64,000 nucleotides of DNA from Streptomyces sp. ITFR-21 (lineage in GTDB: Bacteria > Actinomycetota > Actinomycetes > Streptomycetales > Streptomycetaceae). Where the stretch lies: contig NZ_CP134605.1 in assembly GCF_031844685.1 (NCBI RefSeq), positions 1,521,501 to 1,585,500 of the forward strand, in the 5' to 3' direction. A program made the position numbers and the translations under genes. This document shows positions 34,684 through 42,959 of the stretch, in pieces (position 1 is the first letter of the stretch; each line of letters begins with the position of its first letter). The notes beneath the pieces were generated by a model that saw nothing but the letters and a program-made list of their open reading frames with translations, did not search any database and was not told the DNA's origin.

Positions 34684-36282
34684 ATGACAATGAGTCAGTT
34701 GAATCGCCGTTCCTTCCTCCGGGCGGTCGGCGCCACCGGGGGCGCCGGCGCGATGTTCGCCACCATGGGCGCGCTGGGCCTGGCGCCCACCGCCGCCGCG
34801 GCCGCCGGCCACGAGGCGCCCTTCCGGGCCCCGCGGACCGGAGACTTCCACCTCACCCACAGAGCCGCTGCCAAAGTGGTGATCCTCGGCGGCGGTATCG
34901 CCGGCCTCACCACCGCGTACGAACTGGGCAAGGCCGGCTACGACTGCACCGTCCTGGAAGCCCGCGACCGGCCGGGCGGCCGCAACTTCACCGTCCGCGG
35001 CGGGGACACCACCACCGACCTCTACGGCTACCGGCAGACCGCCCGCTTCTCCGACGGCCAGTACATGAACGCCGGACCGGCCCGGATCGCGCAGTGGATG
35101 CTGACCCTCGACTACTGCCGTGAACTCGGCGTGCCCATCGAGGTGTTCACCAACGAGAACGCCGACGCCTACCTCTACAACGAGAAATCCGGCATGACGG
35201 CGCCGACCCGCTACCGCACCGCCAAGGCCGACGTCTACGGCTACGTCTCCGAACTCCTCGCCAAGGCAAGCAACCAAGGGGCCCTCGACCAGGACCTCAC
35301 CGCACAGGACAAGGAGCGGCTGATCACGTTCCTGCGCGGCTACGGAGACCTGGGCCGCACCCTGGAGTACACCGGCAGCGAGCGCCGCGGCTACTCCGTC
35401 GTGCCGGCCGCGGCCGGCACCCCCGGCGTCGAGTACGGCAACGTGCCCACCGCCTCCGAGGTGTTCGCCACCGGTATCGGCCGCTACTTCTCCTTCGAGT
35501 TCGGCTATGACCAGGCCATGCTGATGTTCCAGCCGGTCGGCGGCATGGACCGGATACCGCACGCGCTGGCGGGCGCGATCGGCTCCCGGAGGATCCAGAC
35601 CGGCTGCGCGGTCACCCAGGTCACCGACAAGGCGCACGGCGTCACCGTCACGTACACCCGCAACGGCCGCACCCACACCGTCGACGCCGACTACTGCGTC
35701 GCGGCGATGCCGCCCAACATCCTCGCCAAGGTCCCGCACAACCTCGGCACCGACGTCCAGACCGCGCTGTCGGCCATCACCCCGTCCTCGGCGGGCAAGA
35801 TCGGCCTGGAGTACCGCTCGCGCTGGTGGGAGACGGACCACGGCATCTTCGGCGGCATCACCGAGACCGATCTCGACGTGACCCACATCTGGCACCCGTC
35901 CCACGGCTTCCTCGGCAGACGCGGTGTCATCATCGGCTACTACAACACCGGTTCGGCCGCCGACTCCTACGCCCCGCTCACCCCGAAGGACCGCGAGGCG
36001 CGGGCGGTGGCCGTGGGCGTGAAGATCTACGGCGACAAGTACCGTACGGAGCTCGCCACTTCCTTCTCGCAGCACTGGCGCCAGTTCCCGTACCAGGAAG
36101 CCGCCTGGCACAGCACCCCGGGCGGACCCGACGACCCGCGCTACAAGTCCCTCAACGACCCCACCGGGCACGTCTACTTCGCCGGTGACTGGCTCAGCTA
36201 CATGGACGCCTGGCAGCACGGCGCCTTCGCCTCCGCCCGCAAGGCGGTGACGGCACTGCACACCAGGGTGCTGGCGGCCTGA
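34684..36282 (+). CDS. Tat-exported flavin monoamine / L-amino-acid oxidase
   Basis: 532 residues from ATG 34684; ATG 34690 (MSQLNRRSF) is an alternative. A twin-arginine signal (NRRSFLRAVGATGG) ends near APTAAAAAGHEAPF. The FAD motif KVVILGGGIAGLTTAYELGKAGYDCTVLEARDRPGGRNFTV and the C-terminal VYFAGDWLSYMDAWQHGAFASARKAV match flavin amine oxidases. QSARFSDGQYMNAGPARI-like spacing (here QTARFSDGQYMNAGPARI) is typical of secreted L-amino-acid oxidases. The product would make H2O2, ammonia and a keto acid outside the cell. A terminator hairpin follows. Confidence 0.92.
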   Translation: MTMSQLNRRSFLRAVGATGGAGAMFATMGALGLAPTAAAAAGHEAPFRAPRTGDFHLTHRAAAKVVILGGGIAGLTTAYELGKAGYDCTVLEARDRPGGRNFTVRGGDTTTDLYGYRQTARFSDGQYMNAGPARIAQWMLTLDYCRELGVPIEVFTNENADAYLYNEKSGMTAPTRYRTAKADVYGYVSELLAKASNQGALDQDLTAQDKERLITFLRGYGDLGRTLEYTGSERRGYSVVPAAAGTPGVEYGNVPTASEVFATGIGRYFSFEFGYDQAMLMFQPVGGMDRIPHALAGAIGSRRIQTGCAVTQVTDKAHGVTVTYTRNGRTHTVDADYCVAAMPPNILAKVPHNLGTDVQTALSAITPSSAGKIGLEYRSRWWETDHGIFGGITETDLDVTHIWHPSHGFLGRRGVIIGYYNTGSAADSYAPLTPKDREARAVAVGVKIYGDKYRTELATSFSQHWRQFPYQEAAWHSTPGGPDDPRYKSLNDPTGHVYFAGDWLSYMDAWQHGAFASARKAVTALHTRVLAA

Positions 36283-36289
36283 CCGCGGT

Positions 36290-36323
36290 GTGCGGCCAGG
36301 CGGAGGCGTCCGCCTGGCCGCAC
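36290..36323 (+). terminator. Terminator after the amine oxidase gene
   Basis: A perfect 15-base inverted repeat (36290-36304 with 36309-36323) with a GGCG loop begins 8 bases after the stop. Confidence 0.8.
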
Positions 36324-36518
36324 CCACGTGCGCCACGCGCGGCCGACGCCGCGTGAACGCCCGGCGCCGGAGCGCTCGGGCACCTGAGCGCTCCGACTCA
36401 ACCGCCGTGGTGGCCGCCGGCCCGTTCAAGCCGCCACCGCCCCCGAAGCGGCCCCCTCCGCCGAAGCCGCCGTGGGCTCCGTGACCGCCGTGGCCGCCCC
36501 CGCCGAAGCCGCCGTGGC

Positions 36519-37055
36519 TCATCCCGAAGCGGTCTGGGACGACCGGTGGCAGACGTCCCCCCGGGTGTTGCTCCCGGCCCGGTAGGGCGGCGCCCCGTCG
36601 CCGGAGGGGCAGGAGTCGCCGAGCGCCGGGAACTCCTTCGGCGGGCACCCCTGGCTGTCCGCCGGCCCCTTGACCGTCGGGCAGTCGTCGACGGTGTCGA
36701 CCACGCCGTCCCCGTCGCTGTCCCTCGGCACCGGGCATCCCCCGTCGGCGTCGGGGCCGGCGTCGTCGGGACCGTGGTCCCGGTGGTTGACGACTCCGTC
36801 GCCGTCCCGGTTGGCGGCGGGGTGTGCGCGGCGCGTGTCGAGCGCGCACCCGTCGGGGGTGGGACGGAGACGCGGGCCTGGCCGCCGGCTCCAGCGCGGT
36901 GCGGCCGTCGGCACACCGCCACCGCACGCATGACAACCCGTCGTCGGCTGCGCCGGGCGCCGTGCCGGTGAACCCGCCGGCGACGCGGCCCGGCCCGGCT
37001 GCGCCGGCTGCTCCGGCCGGGCCCGACGCGCCGCCTGGCGGTCACCTCGGGTCAT
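36519..37055 (-). pseudogene. Thrombospondin type-3 repeat ORF, probably degraded
   Basis: The frame from ATG 37055 encodes calcium-binding type-3 repeats: NRDGDGVVNHRDHGPDDAGPDADGGCP and DSDGDGVVDTVDDCPTVKGPADSQGCP, with the DxDxDGxxDxxDxC spacing. The N-terminal 85 residues are Arg/Pro-rich and there is no signal peptide, though these proteins are normally secreted. After the stop, an overlapping ATG opens a Gly/His-rich frame (MSHGGFGGGGHGGHG) that runs on antisense to the amine oxidase. Both facts suggest a once longer secreted protein whose ends are broken. It lies beside a frameshifted kinase gene. Confidence 0.5.
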
Positions 37056-37109
37056 AGACTGCCGGGCCTGGGTTCGGACGGCGCCGGCCGTCCGGCGGGG
37101 AGGCGGGGG

Positions 37110-38376
37110 ATGGAGCCGTTACGGGCGGGGGACCCGGTGGCCGTCGGGGCGTACAAGCTGCTCGGCCTGCTCGGCAGCGGGGGGATGGGCGTGGTCTACC
37201 TGGCCCGTACCCCGGCCGGGCGGGCGGTGGCGGTGAGGACCGTCAAGCCCGGGTTCGCCGCGGAACCGCGGTACCGGGAGCGCTTCCGTGCGGAGGTCAG
37301 GGCCGCGCGCCGGGTCGGCGGCTCCCACACCGCGCCGGTGGTCGACGCGGACCCGGACGTTTCCCGCCCTGGCTGGCCAGCGCCTTCGTGGCCGGACCGT
37401 CGCTGGAGTCCGCCGTCACCGCGTACGGGCCGATGGCCGAGGGCCGGCCGCGGATCCTGGGCGCGGGCCTCGCCGAGGCGCTCGCCGCGATACACGCGGA
37501 GGGCGTCATCCACCGCGACCTCAAGCCCTCCAACGTGATCGTCGCGCCGAGGACGGGCCGCGCGTCATCGATTTCGGCATCGCGCGCGACCTGGGCGCCA
37601 CCCCCGCTGACGGCGAGCGGCTCACCCGTCTTCGGCACAGCCGGCTATCACTCGCCGGAGCAGGCGTGCGGCCTGCCGGTGGGACCGGCGGGCGACGTCT
37701 TCTCCCTCGGCGCGGTGCTGGCGTACGCGGCGGGCGCGGCCGTCTTCGGCGGAGGCGAGGCGATGCTGCGGACGTACCGGGTGGTGCACGAGGAGCCGGA
37801 CCTCGACAGGGTGCCGGCCGGGATGCTGCCGCTGGTCCGCTCCTGTCCGGCGAAGGATCCGGAACGGCGTCCCGACCCGACCCAGGTGCTCCGTGCCCTG
37901 GTGGACGGCGACGGGCCCGCCATGGCGGGCGGTCAGTGGCTGACCGAGCCGACGCGTCTTCTGGTCGACCGGCACCGGGCGGAGTTGGCGAGCGCGCTGG
38001 CCGTCCCGGACCGCGTGGCGACGGAGGCGCCCACGGCGGCGGACGTCCGCCCCGCACGGCGGCGGACCGGCCGGCGGCTTCCCCCGCGGCCGCGGCGGGG
38101 CCGGGCGAAGGCGGCGCGGTACCCGCTCCGGCGCCCCACCCTCCCCGACGTCCCCGACGCCCCCGCCACGCGACCCGCCCCGCCCGCTTCCGCGCGGCAC
38201 CAGCACCAGCACCCGCCGCACCCGCACCCGCACCCGCACCCGCCGACGGTTCCGGCCGCCGGACCGGACGGGCCGGTTCCGGCCCCGGCCCCGGCCCCGG
38301 CCCCGGCCCCGGCGCATACCGCGGACCCGGCGTCCCCGTACCGCCCCCGCCGCCCGAACCGCCCGCGCCGCCCTGA
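37110..38376 (+). pseudogene. Serine/threonine protein kinase, multiply frameshifted
   Basis: The kinase fold can only be read by changing frame at least three times. It starts in frame from 37110 (MEPLRAGDPVAVGAYKLLGLLGSGGMGVVYLARTP), shifts near 37371 into AFVAGPSLESAVTAYGPM, then HRDLKPSNVIV, shifts near 37550 to EDGPRVIDFGIARDLG, and shifts back near 37620 to GSPVFGTAGYHSPEQACGLPVGPAGDVFSLGAVLAY. The usual ATP-site lysine (VAVK) reads VAVR. A Pro/Ala-rich tail follows, ending PPPPPEPPAPP at 38376. It would have been a cytosolic Pkn-type kinase with a disordered tail. Sequencing error is unlikely to explain three separate shifts. Confidence 0.8.
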
Positions 38377-38624
38377 TGGCCGCCCCCCTCGTCAGCGGCT
38401 CCCGGGTGCTGGGCGTGCTGGGCGTGCTGGGCGTGCTGGAGGTACTCGACCCCGCCCCGCAGGCCCACGGCCAGCTCTCCGAGCTGGACCTGCTCAGCAT
38501 GTTCGCCCGCCAGGCCGCCGCCGCGCTGCGCGTCCTCTTCGACCGCCCCGCCTCCGACCCCGGCCGCCGCGCCAACGCCCTCCGCCTCATCGGTGCCGTC
38601 CAGGGCCTCCTCCTCGACGGCTGA
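38376..38624 (+). pseudogene. GAF-domain C-terminal fragment
   Basis: 82 residues (MAAPLVSGSRVLGVLGVLGVLEVLDPAPQAHGQLSELDLLSMFARQAAAALRVLF) match only the last third of a GAF domain, which normally needs 130 or more residues. The N-terminal part is gone; the upstream sequence is the kinase tail. A 9-base array duplicates GVL. The 3' end overlaps the convergent metal ATPase by 38 bases. It may be a fusion relic or an expressed stub. Confidence 0.6.
38412..38438. repeat. 9-base tandem repeat in the GAF fragment
   Basis: Three exact copies of GGCGTGCTG encode GVLGVLGVL within the GAF core strand, where a single GVLEVL would be expected. Confidence 0.85.
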
Positions 38625-40614
38625 GGCCCGGCCGCCCGGCGCCGACGGCGGGCTGCCAGGCACGGTCGGCGAGCAGCCGCAGGCCGTTGAGCCCGACGAT
38701 GACGGTGGAGCCTTCGTGGCCGGCGACACCCAGCGGCAGCGGCAGGTGCCCGACCAGGTCCCAGACCACCAGGCCGGTGATGAACACCCCGGCGATCACC
38801 AGGTTGTGCACCACCAGGCGGTGCGCGGTTCGGGACAGGCCCACCACGGTCGGGACGGTGCCCAGCTCGTCGCGGACGACGACGGCGTCGGCGGTCTCCA
38901 GGGCCAGGTCGGATCCGGCCCGGCCCATGGCGATGCCGGTGTGGGCGGCGGCGAGCGCCGGGGCGTCGTTGACACCGTCGCCGACCACCAGCACCCTGCG
39001 TCCGGCGTCCTGCATCTCCCGCACGGCGGTGACCTTGTCCTGGGGCAGCAGCCCGGCGCGGACGTCGGTGATGCCGGCCTCGGCGGCCAGTCGGGCGGCG
39101 GCACGCGGGTTGTCGCCGGTGACGAGGGTCGGGCCGGTCCCGGTGAGCGCGGCCAGCGCGGTGACGGTGGCGGCGGCCTCCGCCCGCAGCCGGTCGGCGA
39201 TGCCCAGCACCCCCGCCGGAGCGCCGTCGACCAGGACCAGGACCGCGGTGCGGCCCTGGTCCTCCAGTTCCGCGGCCACCACCGCGGCGGAGCCGCTGTC
39301 GGAGGCGCTGTCGGAGGCGTCCAGCAGGCGCGCGGGACTGCCCACCGAGACCGTCCGCCCCTCGACGGCGGCGGTGACCCCGGCGCCCGGGGCGGAGGCG
39401 AAGCCGGCGGCGGGGGGAACGCCGAGGCCGCGGGCGCGGGCGGCGTCGGTGACCGCGCGCGCCAGCGGGTGCTCGCTGGCGTGCTCGGCGCCGGCGGCCA
39501 GGCGCAGCAGGGCGTCCTCGTCCAGGCCGCGCCCGGCCAGCGGCCGGACGTCGGTGACGCGGGGGGTCCCCTCGGTCAGGGTGCCGGTCTTGTCCAGCGC
39601 GACCGCGTCGATCCGCCCGAGCCGCTCCATGACGACGGCGGACTTCACCAGCACGCCGTGGCGTCCGGCGTTGGCGATCGCGGACAACAGCGGCGGCATG
39701 GTGGCCAGGACCACCGCGCACGGCGAGGCGACGATCATGAACGTCATCGCCCGCAGCAGCGTCGGCTGCAGCGCGGCGCCGAAGGCCAGCGGCAGGGCGA
39801 ACAGCGCGACCGTGGCGGCGACCATGCCCAGGCTGTAGCGCTGCTCGACCTTCTCGATGAACAGCTGCGTCGGCGCCTTGGTCTGCGAGGCGTCCTCGAC
39901 CATCCTCACGATCCGGGCGATCACCGAGTCCGACGGGTCGCGCTCCACCCTCACCCGCAGCGCCCCGGTGCCGTTCAGGGTTCCGGCGAACACCTCGTCC
40001 CCGACCCCCTTGGCCACCGGCAGCGGCTCGCCGGTGATGGTCGCCTGGTCCACCTCGCCGGCCCCGTCCAGGACCCGGCCGTCGGCGCCGATCCGCTCAC
40101 CGGGCCGCACCAGGACCGTGTCGCCGACCGCCAACCGGTCCGTCGGCACCGTTTCCTCCCGGCCGCCGTCCAGCAGCCGGGCGGCCGTGGCCGGCGCGAG
40201 GTTCAGCAGGCCGCGCACCGAGTCGGCGGTACGGGCGGTGGCCAGCGCCTCCAGCGCCCCGGAGGTGGCGAAGATGACGATCAGCAGCGCCCCGTCGAGG
40301 ACCTGGCCGACCGCCGCCGCGCCGATCGCGGCGACCACCATCAGCACGTCCACGTCCAGTGTCCCGGCCCGCAGCGCTTTCAGCCCGGCCCAGCCCGGCT
40401 CCCAGCCGCCGGCGACGTAGGCCGCGGCGAACAGCGGGCCCCACGTCCACACCGGCGCGGCCAGCAGATCCAGCGGCAAGGCCGCCAGGAACAGCACCAG
40501 CGCCGCCAGCGCCCAGCGGGCCTCCGGCAGCGCCAGCGCCCGGGTACGCCGCCGGGAGTCCGCGTCGCGGCGGACGGTCGCCGACGGGGCGGACCTGGTC
40601 ACGGTGGTGGACAT
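38587..40614 (-). CDS. PIB-4 type heavy-metal P-type ATPase
   Basis: 675 residues from ATG 40614 (MSTTVTRSAPSATV) with AAGGA upstream. It has no N-terminal heavy-metal domain. The metal site in the sixth helix reads IVASPCAVV (SPC rather than CPC), the phosphorylated Asp is in DKTGTLTEG, the hinge is VVGDGVNDAPALA, and the last helices hold VAGHEGSTVIVGLNGLRLL. SPC plus HEGS is the mark of PIB-4 pumps (CtpD/CoaT group), which export Co2+, Fe2+ or related ions. The divergent ArsR gene at 40702 shares the operator region and probably controls it. The last residues overlap the GAF fragment. Confidence 0.93.
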   Translation of the reverse strand: MSTTVTRSAPSATVRRDADSRRRTRALALPEARWALAALVLFLAALPLDLLAAPVWTWGPLFAAAYVAGGWEPGWAGLKALRAGTLDVDVLMVVAAIGAAAVGQVLDGALLIVIFATSGALEALATARTADSVRGLLNLAPATAARLLDGGREETVPTDRLAVGDTVLVRPGERIGADGRVLDGAGEVDQATITGEPLPVAKGVGDEVFAGTLNGTGALRVRVERDPSDSVIARIVRMVEDASQTKAPTQLFIEKVEQRYSLGMVAATVALFALPLAFGAALQPTLLRAMTFMIVASPCAVVLATMPPLLSAIANAGRHGVLVKSAVVMERLGRIDAVALDKTGTLTEGTPRVTDVRPLAGRGLDEDALLRLAAGAEHASEHPLARAVTDAARARGLGVPPAAGFASAPGAGVTAAVEGRTVSVGSPARLLDASDSASDSGSAAVVAAELEDQGRTAVLVLVDGAPAGVLGIADRLRAEAAATVTALAALTGTGPTLVTGDNPRAAARLAAEAGITDVRAGLLPQDKVTAVREMQDAGRRVLVVGDGVNDAPALAAAHTGIAMGRAGSDLALETADAVVVRDELGTVPTVVGLSRTAHRLVVHNLVIAGVFITGLVVWDLVGHLPLPLGVAGHEGSTVIVGLNGLRLLADRAWQPAVGAGRPGLSRRGGGPGRHR

Positions 40615-40668
40615 GGCAGGCGAGTCCTTCGCGGGAGGGAGGCCGACCCGCCCACCATACAGGACTGT

Positions 40669-40692
40669 ATGAACAGTCATTCATTCGTTCAT
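40669..40692. promoter_or_regulatory. Candidate ArsR/SmtB operator between the metal ATPase and its regulator
   Basis: ATGAAC at 40669-40674 is mirrored by GTTCAT at 40687-40692, with an AT-richer 12-base centre. TGAA/TTCA arms are typical of ArsR/SmtB metal-sensor operators. It lies between divergent genes. Confidence 0.65.
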
Positions 40693-40701
40693 GTCCGTAG
40701 A

Positions 40702-41118
40702 ATGGTGGCCATGGGCCATGGAGCGAACGTCCCGACCGACAGCGCCGCACCGCGCGCCGCGTTGACCGCGCAGAACGCGCCCAAGGTCGCGGCCACCCTC
40801 CAGGCCCTCGCCACGCCCTCCCGGCTGCTGATCCTGGCCCGGCTGCGCGAGGGGCCGCTGCCCGCCACCGAACTGGCCGCCGCCGTCGGCATGGAGCAGT
40901 CCGCGTGCTCCCACCAACTGCGCCTGCTCCGTAACCTCGGCCTGGTCACCGGCACCCGCCAGGGCCGCTCCGTCGTCTACGCCCTCTACGACGACCACGT
41001 CGCCGAACTGCTCGACCAGGCCCTCTACCACGTCGAACACCTCCGCCTCGGCGTCACCGACACCCCGGCCGGCGCGGACCGGCCGCACTCCGCCTCCCCG
41101 GCGCCCACGGCGCGCTGA
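40702..41118 (+). CDS. ArsR/SmtB family metal-responsive repressor
   Basis: 138 residues from ATG 40702 (MVAMGHGANVPTDS); ATG 40711 is an alternative and no good ribosome site precedes either, so a leaderless message is possible. The winged helix is seen as LQALATPSRLLILARLREGPLPATELAAAVGMEQSACSHQLRLLRNLGLVTGTRQGRSVVYALYDDHVAELLDQALYHVEHL. The C-terminal DDHV/H region, with His residues in LYHVEHL, matches the alpha-5 metal site of NmtR/CzrA-like sensors for Co/Ni/Zn. It should leave the operator when metal binds and so switch on the divergent ATPase. Confidence 0.92.
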   Translation: MVAMGHGANVPTDSAAPRAALTAQNAPKVAATLQALATPSRLLILARLREGPLPATELAAAVGMEQSACSHQLRLLRNLGLVTGTRQGRSVVYALYDDHVAELLDQALYHVEHLRLGVTDTPAGADRPHSASPAPTAR

Positions 41119-41214
41119 GCCGCGGACGGCGTCCCGTTCGCGGCGGGCGTCCGGCACGCGTGCAGCGAACGCCGCGCCGGGAGGGGGCGCCGGGCGGCGG
41201 CCTTGCCCGGCGCC

Positions 41215-42144
41215 TCACTCGACCGCGCCGCGCACCAGTACGGCGGGCTCCGCCGCCCTCCAGTCGTACTGGCCGCCCCGCGCCAGGAACTTGGCGCGGT
41301 CCAGGGTCACCTGCCGCAGCGCGGCGGCGGCTCCGACGCTCAACACGCTTTCGCTGTAGGAGTAGTGGCCGTCGACGTTGTCGAAGAACCGGCCCGCCGG
41401 ATCGAGCATCGCGTAACTGCCGGTCATCGCGTCGTTGTCCTCACAGACGACGTCGATGCCGTGCCGCGCCACCCACAGGTGCCGGGAGGCGAAGGCCCGG
41501 AACTCCTCGTCGGTGACACGCAACGGATTGTCGTACCCGCCGTTCTGCCCGTCGATGGGCAGCATCTGCAGGATCTTCCAGCGGCGAGGCGCGGCGTCCA
41601 GGAGGAACGACGAGAGGTCCTCCCCCAGGTTCGCCCGGGTGACGACGGTGTTGATCTTCAGACTGATTCCGGCGTTCCGCACGTCCAGGCACAGCGACCG
41701 GTAGGCGTGCTCCGGTATCGCCCGGCCGGCGGTCGTCCTGCCGAGCCTGGTCAGCACGTCGGGCACGAGGCTGTCGACGCTCAGCACCAGCCAGTCCAGT
41801 ACGCCGGCGAGCCCGGTGACGTCCTTCACCAGCGAGCCGTTCGTGACGATCGAGGTGACCATCCCCCGCTGATGGGCCCGTGCCACGAGATCGGGCAGCC
41901 ATGGGCACAGGAAGGGCTCACCGCCGGCGAAGGTGATCTTCTGGAAGCCCTCGTCCGCCAGCGCGTCCACCACCCGCAGGGCGTCCCGCGCGGGCAGGTG
42001 GCCGGCGGGCAGGACGTCCCTGCGGACGTCCTTGAACTGCGCGAAGCAGAAGCCGCAGTGCATGTTGCACGGCTGCCAGATGTGGAAGTTCACCGCCTTT
42101 ATCGGGGGCGGCACCCGTGCGGTGCCGCCGACGGTGCTCACCAT
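41215..42144 (-). CDS. Prokaryotic viperin, antiviral radical SAM enzyme
   Basis: 309 residues from ATG 42144. The Fe-S cluster motif CNMHCGFCF (Cys 26, 30, 33) is followed by FAGGEPF (SAM binding, residues 72-78) and IVTNGSL. RWKILQMLPIDGQNGG, CEDNDAMTGSYAMLDPAGRF and the C-terminal block FLARGGQYDW (residues 286-295) match the viperin family, the last corresponding to FLKRGGKYIW of human viperin. The enzyme should convert a nucleoside triphosphate to its 3'-deoxy-3',4'-didehydro form, a chain terminator. The start overlaps the stop of the phosphatase gene by 7 bases, so it is the third gene of a coupled operon. Confidence 0.9.
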   Translation of the reverse strand: MVSTVGGTARVPPPIKAVNFHIWQPCNMHCGFCFAQFKDVRRDVLPAGHLPARDALRVVDALADEGFQKITFAGGEPFLCPWLPDLVARAHQRGMVTSIVTNGSLVKDVTGLAGVLDWLVLSVDSLVPDVLTRLGRTTAGRAIPEHAYRSLCLDVRNAGISLKINTVVTRANLGEDLSSFLLDAAPRRWKILQMLPIDGQNGGYDNPLRVTDEEFRAFASRHLWVARHGIDVVCEDNDAMTGSYAMLDPAGRFFDNVDGHYSYSESVLSVGAAAALRQVTLDRAKFLARGGQYDWRAAEPAVLVRGAVE

Positions 42145-42959
42145 CCCGGGACGGCGAGCGCCAGTTCCGACAGGTCGGCCGCGAGTTTGCGGCTCCTGGC
42201 CGCGACGAAGGAGACCGGCGAACTGTGCAGGGACTTGCGGAGTTCGAGCGGCCGGCCGTCAAGGCCGAGTACGGTCCCGCCCGCGGCCTGGACGAGAAGG
42301 ATCCCCGCGCACACGTCCATGAGTGCCGCGTTGCGGGCGACCATGGCGTCGATGGCCCCGCTGCCGACCAGGGCCAGGTCCAGGGCCGGCGCCCACATCG
42401 TCGTGACGCGCTTGCAGTTGCCGCTGAGCATGTCCTCGATGTGCCGTCCGGTGACCCTTCCCTCCACGGAGTAGTCCGTGACGAGCGCGACGGTGGCGTC
42501 GCGCAGGGCCGTCGCCGCGGCAAGGTCGCCCGATCGAGGCGTATCGCCGGCGGTGGCGGTGAACGTACGGCCGAGGAGCGGATCGAGCACCACGGCCAGC
42601 ACGGCCGCGTCACCGGCGAACAGGGTGATGGCCACAGCGCAGTGCGCGATGCCGTAGCCGAAGTTGTTGGTACCGTCCAGCGGATCGACCACCCAGGTCA
42701 GGTCCGTCTCGTCCCAGCCGCCCTGCATTCCCTCCTCGGAGACGATCCCGTAGTCGGGGAACAGGTCGGTCAACTGTCGGACGATCACCCGCTGCGACGT
42801 CAGGTCGGCCCGTAACTGCACGTCATAGTGGCCCTTGCGTTGTACGACCTTGCGGTCCCCGAAGTCCGCGCGGATCACCGAGCCGGCCTCTCTGGCAGCC
42901 GAGACGGCGGCTTTCATTTCCTTCTGCCACCCCTTGGTCAGTGTGATCGACGGATTCAT
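42138..42959 (-). CDS. Inositol-monophosphatase-family phosphatase in the viperin operon
   Basis: 273 residues from ATG 42959 (MNPSITLTKGW); its ATG overlaps the TAA of the upstream gene as TAATG. The Mg2+ site is complete: SEEG (residues 74-77), VVDPLDGTNNFGYG (92-104) and the last Asp in LMDVCAGILLVQAAGGTV. The family covers inositol monophosphatases, fructose bisphosphatases and the 3'(2'),5'-bisphosphate nucleotidases (CysQ). Next to viperin a nucleotide substrate is attractive, but sequence does not decide the substrate. The stop overlaps the viperin start, so translation is probably coupled. Confidence 0.9.
   Translation of the reverse strand: MNPSITLTKGWQKEMKAAVSAAREAGSVIRADFGDRKVVQRKGHYDVQLRADLTSQRVIVRQLTDLFPDYGIVSEEGMQGGWDETDLTWVVDPLDGTNNFGYGIAHCAVAITLFAGDAAVLAVVLDPLLGRTFTATAGDTPRSGDLAAATALRDATVALVTDYSVEGRVTGRHIEDMLSGNCKRVTTMWAPALDLALVGSGAIDAMVARNAALMDVCAGILLVQAAGGTVLGLDGRPLELRKSLHSSPVSFVAARSRKLAADLSELALAVPGW

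Noticed and set aside
36420..36530. Gly/His-rich ORF starting MSHGGFGGGG that overlaps the thrombospondin-3 stop
   Set aside because: The start overlaps a stop as in coupled genes, but the frame continues antisense through the whole amine oxidase gene. Only the first 40 residues look natural, so it was not called as a gene.
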